Below are positions 6,672-11,833 of a stretch of 11,833 nt of DNA, piece after piece. A program made the translations under genes and the position numbers. The stretch is from Mycolicibacterium porcinum (lineage in GTDB: Bacteria > Actinomycetota > Actinomycetes > Mycobacteriales > Mycobacteriaceae): assembly GCA_001942045.1 (NCBI GenBank), contig MSTD01000006.1, positions 144,579 to 156,411 on the forward strand, written 5' to 3'. A model generated the notes under the pieces. It was not told the origin of the DNA. It saw only the letters and a program-made list of their open reading frames with translations, and made no database searches. Position 1 is the stretch's first letter. Every line of letters begins with the position of its first letter.

Positions 6672-8003
6672 TCAGAGCGGGCGTCGCCGGACCGTCCGGC
6701 CCAGTGCCACCTTGGTGGCGATACCAGCGAGGCGCGCCATGCCCATGTAGGTGATGGGGTTGAGCAGCGTCGGCCACTTGGAGCGCACCAGGTTGGCGGT
6801 CAGCGGGCGGTCGGCGAAGCGGTCGGTGAGCCAGCGCAGCGCCATCGGTGCCGAGAACGGGTGCAGCAGCAGGTGCTCGCTGAACATGTCGCGGTGGTAG
6901 GTCACGTCGGCGCCGCCGGCCAGATAGGTGTCGGCGAGCTCGTCGATGTCGTCAACCGAGATGATCTCGTCGTGGACGGCCTGGACGATCAGAACTGGCG
7001 GAACCGGCACGGCCACACCGAGTTTGGTGTCGTGAAACACCTCACTGACCTCGGGCCCGTCGAGGATGTCCTCAAGCGGCATATCCACGAGGTCGGCCAT
7101 GTCTGTGCGGAACATTCGCACGATGGCCTCCACCGTGGTCATCCGGTGCAGCCGGTCGAGGAGCTTGCGGCCCTCGGTCGTGGCGTGCTCGGCGATGACC
7201 CGGTTGAGGTTGGGATAGATGTCGGCGAGTGCGGCCACCACGAGCGCAGGCAGGCCCGAGAACACGGTGCCATTGAGCCTGCGGAAGGTGTTTCCGAGAT
7301 CGCCGACGGGGGAGCCGAGGACGGCGCCGACGATGTTGAGCTCGGGCGCGTAGCTGCCGGCCATCTCGGCCGCCCAGGCACTGGCCAGGCCGCCGCCGGA
7401 GTATCCCCACAGCCCGATGCGCGCGGTCGGCGACAACGACAGGCGCTCGGTGTTGATCGCGGCCCGCAACCCGTCCAGGACGCGGTAGCCGGGCTCGTAG
7501 GGCGCACCCCACATGCCGTTGACGCCCTCGTGGTCGGGAACCGAGACCGCCCAGCCTTCGGCCAGGGCGGCCGAGATCAGCAGGAACTCCAGCTGGGCCA
7601 GGGAGCCGGTGGCCTTGGCGTGGTGTCGCAGGGCGTAGGACGGGAAGCAGCGGCCGGAGATGGCGTCGATCGCGCACTGGTACGACACGACCGGGCAGTC
7701 CGGCGCGGCGTCGGCCGGGACGATGACGGTGGTGGCAGCCGCTTCGGGGGTGCCGTTGCGGTCGGTGGAGCGGTACAGCAGCTGGGTGGCCTGCAGGCGC
7801 TGCGGGATCAGGCCCAGAAACGCCAGCTCGACGTCGCGGCTGCGCAGGACAGTGCCTGGTTCGGCGTGCTGGAAACCCGCGGGCGGTACGTAGAACGCAT
7901 CCTTCTGGGGGAGTGCGGGCCGAGCGGCCGGGTCGAGGTCCTCGTGAGGAGCCCGACCGATCCATTCGGCTGCCGAGACGCTGGCCGCACTGCCCAAGTC
8001 CAT
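6672..8003 (-). CDS. Secretory-lipase family alpha/beta hydrolase (Rv1592c type)
   Basis: This 443-residue hydrolase of the LIP (secretory lipase) family has a probable catalytic triad: Ser202 in GYSGG (200-204), Asp345 in VHDEIIS, and His377 in SEHLLLH. The family includes fungal and actinobacterial lipases acting on triglycerides or other esters. Length agrees with mycobacterial Rv1592c (about 446 residues as I recall). Despite the family name there is no clear signal peptide at this start, so export is not supported. The ATG at 8003 lacks a clear Shine-Dalgarno. The gene lies 42 bases after nrtR on the same strand and might be read through from it, but that gap holds its own inverted repeats. 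A link to NAD or biotin metabolism is not evident; the position is conserved in mycobacteria. Confidence 0.85.
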   Translation of the reverse strand: MDLGSAASVSAAEWIGRAPHEDLDPAARPALPQKDAFYVPPAGFQHAEPGTVLRSRDVELAFLGLIPQRLQATQLLYRSTDRNGTPEAAATTVIVPADAAPDCPVVSYQCAIDAISGRCFPSYALRHHAKATGSLAQLEFLLISAALAEGWAVSVPDHEGVNGMWGAPYEPGYRVLDGLRAAINTERLSLSPTARIGLWGYSGGGLASAWAAEMAGSYAPELNIVGAVLGSPVGDLGNTFRRLNGTVFSGLPALVVAALADIYPNLNRVIAEHATTEGRKLLDRLHRMTTVEAIVRMFRTDMADLVDMPLEDILDGPEVSEVFHDTKLGVAVPVPPVLIVQAVHDEIISVDDIDELADTYLAGGADVTYHRDMFSEHLLLHPFSAPMALRWLTDRFADRPLTANLVRSKWPTLLNPITYMGMARLAGIATKVALGRTVRRRPL

Positions 8004-8009
8004 CCGGGC

Positions 8010-8036
8010 ATTCTTGCTTAAGAAGGGTCTAAGAAT
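8010..8036. repeat. Nested AAGAA-type inverted repeats between nrtR and the lipase gene
   Basis: ATTCTT (8010-8015) pairs with AAGAAT (8031-8036), and TTCTT (8011-8015) also pairs with AAGAA (8020-8024) around a 4-base loop. Three related elements are thus packed in a short AT-rich gap directly upstream of the lipase start (8003). This may be a binding site or the lipase promoter region; no consensus -10 is clear. Confidence 0.3.
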
Positions 8037-8045
8037 CCAGTCGAC

Positions 8046-8738
8046 TCACCCGGGTGGGCGCAGAGCGGCGAATTCGTCGGTGACGCGGTACCGCGAGTCG
8101 GTGAACCGGTACAGGGCCGCGGGACGCCCTCCGCTACGGCCGGATCGAGCGGTGGTACCGGTGCGGGTGATGACCTTGCGACGTTCCAGAACCCGCTGCA
8201 GGTTCGTGGCGTCGACTTGATAATCGAGTGCGGCGCTGTAGATGTCGCGCAGCGATGAGAGCGCGAATTCTTTTGGTGCCAAGGCGAATCCGATGTTCGT
8301 GTACGACAGCTTGGCCGCCAGGCGATTGCGTGCGTGCTCGACCATCGGTGCATGGTCGAAGGCCATCGGGGGCAGGTCGCTGACCGGATGCCATCGGGTG
8401 TCCGGCGGCAGGGCCGGGGTGGAAGGGGACGGGACCAGGCCCAGGAATGTCGACGCGATGGTCCGCACGCCGGGCACGCGGCGTGGGTCCGAGAACACCG
8501 CCAGTTGCTCCAGGTGCGCGAGTTCGCGCAGGTCAACCTTGTCGGCCAGCTGTCGTCGCACGGAGCTGGTCAGATCCTCGTCGTCTTCGAGCCGGCCGCC
8601 GGGCAACGACCATTTGCCCTGCTCGGGGTCCAGTGCGCGCTGCCACAGCAGAACGTTGAGGTTGGGCTGGCGGGTGTCGAGGCCGCGAACCTGGAACACG
8701 ACGGCGAGCACTTCGTGCGCGGTGTTACCATGTGGCAT
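8046..8738 (-). CDS. nrtR: NrtR: Nudix-related repressor of NAD synthesis (Rv1593c type)
   Basis: The protein (230 residues) has an N-terminal Nudix domain (about 8-125) and a C-terminal winged-helix region (about 155-215), the NrtR layout. NrtR represses NAD genes and responds to NAD-pathway metabolites; in M. smegmatis it is reported to control nadABC. The Nudix box starts GRLEDDE (48-54) but continues [10 protein letters not shown] where the consensus is xREUxEExGU. The key glutamates are replaced by Gln63, Asp66 and Lys67, so hydrolase activity is unlikely. I chose ATG 8738 although the frame is open to 8804: the ATG lies 7 bases after a perfect TATAAT -10, implying a leaderless mRNA, and it directly abuts the operator. 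It is divergent from nadA. Confidence 0.88.
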   Translation of the reverse strand: MPHGNTAHEVLAVVFQVRGLDTRQPNLNVLLWQRALDPEQGKWSLPGGRLEDDEDLTSSVRRQLADKVDLRELAHLEQLAVFSDPRRVPGVRTIASTFLGLVPSPSTPALPPDTRWHPVSDLPPMAFDHAPMVEHARNRLAAKLSYTNIGFALAPKEFALSSLRDIYSAALDYQVDATNLQRVLERRKVITRTGTTARSGRSGGRPAALYRFTDSRYRVTDEFAALRPPG

Positions 8739-8753
8739 GTTTTCGATTATAAG
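8725..8753 (+). promoter_or_regulatory. nadA promoter
   Basis: TTACCA (8725-8730) and TATAAG (8748-8753) are separated by exactly 17 bases, close to the primary sigma factor consensus. The -35 lies inside the nrtR coding start and the -10 inside the operator palindrome. Transcription would begin near 8760, leaving a leader of about 25 bases with GGAGGAGG (8772-8779) five bases before the nadA GTG. Confidence 0.6.
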
Positions 8754-8761
8754 TCGAAAAC
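8739..8761. promoter_or_regulatory. Probable NrtR operator in the nrtR/nadA intergenic region
   Basis: A 23-bp inverted repeat has perfect 8-base arms, GTTTTCGA (8739-8746) and TCGAAAAC (8754-8761), around 7 AT-rich bases. It fills half of the 46-bp gap between the divergent starts, abuts the nrtR ATG and contains both predicted -10 elements. A repressor bound here would shut both promoters. Assignment to NrtR is inferred from position and from the known regulation of nad genes by this family. Confidence 0.82.
8746..8751 (-). promoter_or_regulatory. -10 element of the nrtR promoter
   Basis: Read on the minus strand this is TATAAT, a perfect -10. The seven bases CGAAAAC separate it from the ATG at 8738, so transcription should start at or next to the start codon (leaderless mRNA). 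It overlaps the nadA -10 (8748-8753) by four bases. No clear -35 is visible. Confidence 0.6.
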
Positions 8762-8784
8762 CTGACCTAGTGGAGGAGGTCGGC

Positions 8785-9824
<1,040 letters not shown>

Positions 9825-9828
<4 letters not shown>

Positions 9829-11399
9829 CCACCTTCGCCTGCGGCAGTTCGACGCTGTGGCAGCAGCGCGCTGACGTCGTCGTGGTCGGCACGGGCGTCG
9901 CGGGTCTGGTGGCGGCGCTGGCCGCCCACCGCCGCGGCCGCCGGGTTGTGGTGCTGAGCAAGGCTCGTGAGACCGCGACGTTCTATGCGCAGGGCGGCAT
10001 CGCCGTCGTACTGCCGGACACGGAGGACTCCGTCGAGGCGCACGTCGCCGACACAGTCGCCGCCGGAGGCGGTCTCTGTGACCCGGACGCGGTGCGCTCC
10101 ATCGTCGCGGCCGGTTACGACGCCGTCGCCGACCTGGTCGCCGATGGTGCACAGTTCGACGAAACTGCCCCTGGGCGTTGGGCCCTGACCCGCGAGGGCG
10201 GGCATACCCGGCGCCGGATCATTCACGCCGGCGGCGATGCCACCGGGGCCGAGGTGCAGCGCGCCCTCGATTCCGCGGCGGCCAACCTCGACATCCGCCG
10301 CGACCATGTGGCATGTGAGGTCCTGCACGACGACGCCACGGTGACCGGGGTGCTGGTGCGCAACCAGGACGGCCTCGGCATCATCCACGCGCCGTCGGTC
10401 ATCCTCGCCACCGGAGGTCTCGGCCACGTGTACGCGGCCACCACCAACCCAGGTGGGTCGACCGGTGATGGCATCGCCCTGGCGCTGTGGGCCGGTGTCC
10501 CGGTCGGCGACATCGAGTTCGTCCAGTTCCATCCGACCATGCTGTACGCCGAGAACGGCGGCGGCCGGCGCCCCCTGATCACCGAGGCGCTGCGCGGCGA
10601 GGGTGCCATACTGGTTGACGCGCAAGGTAACTCGGTGACCGAAGGGGCCCACCCGATGGGAGACCTGGCCCCGCGGGACGTGGTCGCCGCGGCCATCGAC
10701 GCTAGGTTGAGCGACACCGGGGACGCCTGCGTGTATCTGGATGCCCGCGGCATCGCCCGGTTCGCCGACCGCTTTCCCACGGTGGCGGCGGCATGCGCGG
10801 CGGCCGGCGTGGACCCGACCCGTCAGCCCATCCCGGTGGTACCCGGCGCCCATTACAGCTGCGGCGGCGTCGTCACCGATGTGCACGGACGCACCGAACT
10901 GCCCGGGCTTTTCGCGGCGGGCGAAGTGGCTCGCACGGGGATGCACGGGGCAAACCGGTTGGCCTCCAACAGCCTTCTGGAAGGACTGGTCGTCGGCGGA
11001 CGGGCCGGCCGGCTCGCCGCGGAACACGCAACCGTGGCGGGTTCGGTGCGTGCTCAGGCGCCGCTGGACCGCCGTCATGACTGCGTCGATCGAGATGTCT
11101 TACAGCAGACCATGTCCGAGCATGCCTCGGTGGTCCGCGATGCAGATGGTCTGCGCCATCTCGATGCCGTGCTGGCCGATGCGCGTTCGGTGCAGCCCGC
11201 CAACCGCCAGAGCTTCGAGGATGCGGCGATCACCGTGACAGCGCGGGCCATCGCCGCCGCGGCCCTCGCCCGCACCGAAAGCCGTGGCTGCCACCATCGC
11301 GGCGACCATCCCGAAACCGACCCCGCTCAGGAGCACTCTGTGACGATTCGAGCCATCGACGGCCGTCCTGCCCTCGACACCGTAACGGCGGTGTGCTGA
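9825..11399 (+). CDS. nadB: NadB: L-aspartate oxidase
   Basis: NadB is the FAD enzyme that oxidises L-aspartate to iminoaspartate, the first step of de novo NAD synthesis. The 524-residue protein is of normal length. It has the dinucleotide fold [15 protein letters not shown] (GxGxxG, Gly22/24/27), AQGGIAVV (55-62), QFHPTM (His236), EALRGEG (255-261), [12 protein letters not shown] with probable catalytic Arg284, and GAHYSCGG (His343). The C-terminal end has [12 protein letters not shown], typical of the succinate dehydrogenase/fumarate reductase flavoprotein family. I chose the GTG at 9825, which overlaps the nadA stop in GTGA. An upstream in-frame ATG (9675) would lie within nadA. The TGA stop shares its last base with the nadC ATG. 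The three genes form one coupled unit. Confidence 0.98.
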
Positions 11400-11833
11400 T
11401 GGCACTTTCGGATACCGAGCTGGCCGAGGCACGGGCGACGATCGCGCGGGCGCTCGAAGAAGACCTACGCTACGGCCCGGACATCACGACGCTCGCCACC
11501 GTCGGCGCGGATGCCATGACCACGGCCAAGGTGGTCAACCGGGAGCCCGGCGTGGCTGCAGGTGTGGACATCGCTCTGTTGGTGCTCGACGAGGTGCTCG
11601 GCGCCGACGGCTACCGCGTGCTCGACCGGGTCAAGGACGGTGCGCGATTGGACGCACAGTCGTCGATCCTGACGGTCGAAGCGCCGACCCGCGGTCTGCT
11701 CACCGCCGAACGCACCATGTTGAACCTGATGTGCCACCTGTCGGGGATCGCCACTGCGACGGCTGCCTGGGTCGACGCGGTGGCCGGCACCAACGCCAAG
11801 ATCCGCGACACCCGGAAGACGCTGCCGGGCCTG
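11399..11833 (+). CDS. nadC: NadC N-terminal part (runs off the window): quinolinate phosphoribosyltransferase
   Basis: NadC converts quinolinate and phosphoribosyl pyrophosphate to nicotinate mononucleotide and CO2, completing the de novo branch. Only the first 145 residues (about half of the usual 285) are in the window, and the frame is still open at the end. Visible features are EEDLRYGPDITT (20-31), LLTAERTMLNLMCHLSGIAT (from 100; Arg105) and IRDTRKTLPGL (135-145; Arg139, Lys140). These residues coincide with quinolinate-binding positions in the M. tuberculosis enzyme as I recall them. The ATG at 11399 shares its A with the nadB TGA stop, so translation is coupled. Identity is firm. Confidence 0.97.
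   Translation, partial: MALSDTELAEARATIARALEEDLRYGPDITTLATVGADAMTTAKVVNREPGVAAGVDIALLVLDEVLGADGYRVLDRVKDGARLDAQSSILTVEAPTRGLLTAERTMLNLMCHLSGIATATAAWVDAVAGTNAKIRDTRKTLPGL

Noticed and set aside
6654..8021. Plus-strand 455-residue open frame opposite the lipase gene
   Set aside because: It is a shadow of the lipase gene; the composition is Gly/Arg/Val/His-rich and low in motif content, while the other strand has a clear catalytic triad.
8242..8784. Upstream extension of the nadA frame (181 extra residues)
   Set aside because: It runs antisense through nrtR, includes the nadA promoter, and the GTG at 8785 has a strong ribosome site with normal protein length.

Overview
The window is high-GC DNA with many GTG starts and tightly overlapping genes. 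The proteins closely resemble mycobacterial ones as I recall them, and the gene order matches the two parts of the Mycobacterium tuberculosis chromosome around Rv1568-Rv1571 and Rv1589-Rv1596, here fused into one locus. In M. tuberculosis these blocks are separated by about 17 genes. A rapidly growing Mycolicibacterium (M. smegmatis type) fits best. The species cannot be fixed from the sequence alone.

Layout: (1) Biotin block 1 (1-2642, + strand): the 3' end of bioA, then bioF, bioD and a 2H-phosphoesterase-like gene in one tight unit. A palindromic operator-promoter sits at the very end of bioA. (2) A long hairpin (2660-2704) separates this unit from the convergent bioQ repressor gene. (3) bioQ (-) is divergent from bioB (+), and the two share an intergenic region with a second copy of the same 13-bp palindrome. 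bioB continues into bsaP (biotin synthase auxiliary protein) and a four-helix DUF2567-like membrane protein. (4) A minus-strand group follows: nrtR, a secretory-lipase-family protein, an AraC-type regulator and a VOC/glyoxalase-fold protein. The last overlaps the membrane protein gene tail to tail. (5) nadA-nadB-nadC (+), the de novo NAD pathway, is divergent from nrtR across a 46-bp gap filled by a 23-bp inverted repeat; nadC runs off the end.

How it works together: BioA, BioF, BioD and BioB make biotin from pimeloyl precursors, with BsaP supporting BioB. BioQ probably represses both operator-bearing promoters. NrtR, whose Nudix catalytic motif has decayed, probably senses an NAD-related metabolite and represses nadABC and itself. 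Both regulator/biosynthesis junctions have the same design: opposing -10 elements overlap by a few bases, an operator lies on or beside them, and the regulator appears to be leaderless.

No CRISPR array, insertion sequence, tRNA or rRNA was seen. The region is mostly well-known metabolism. The least explained parts are the 2H phosphoesterase and membrane protein tied to biotin genes, the araC-VOC pair, and several inverted repeats and one in-frame duplication. There is no gene-free stretch over 300 bases.
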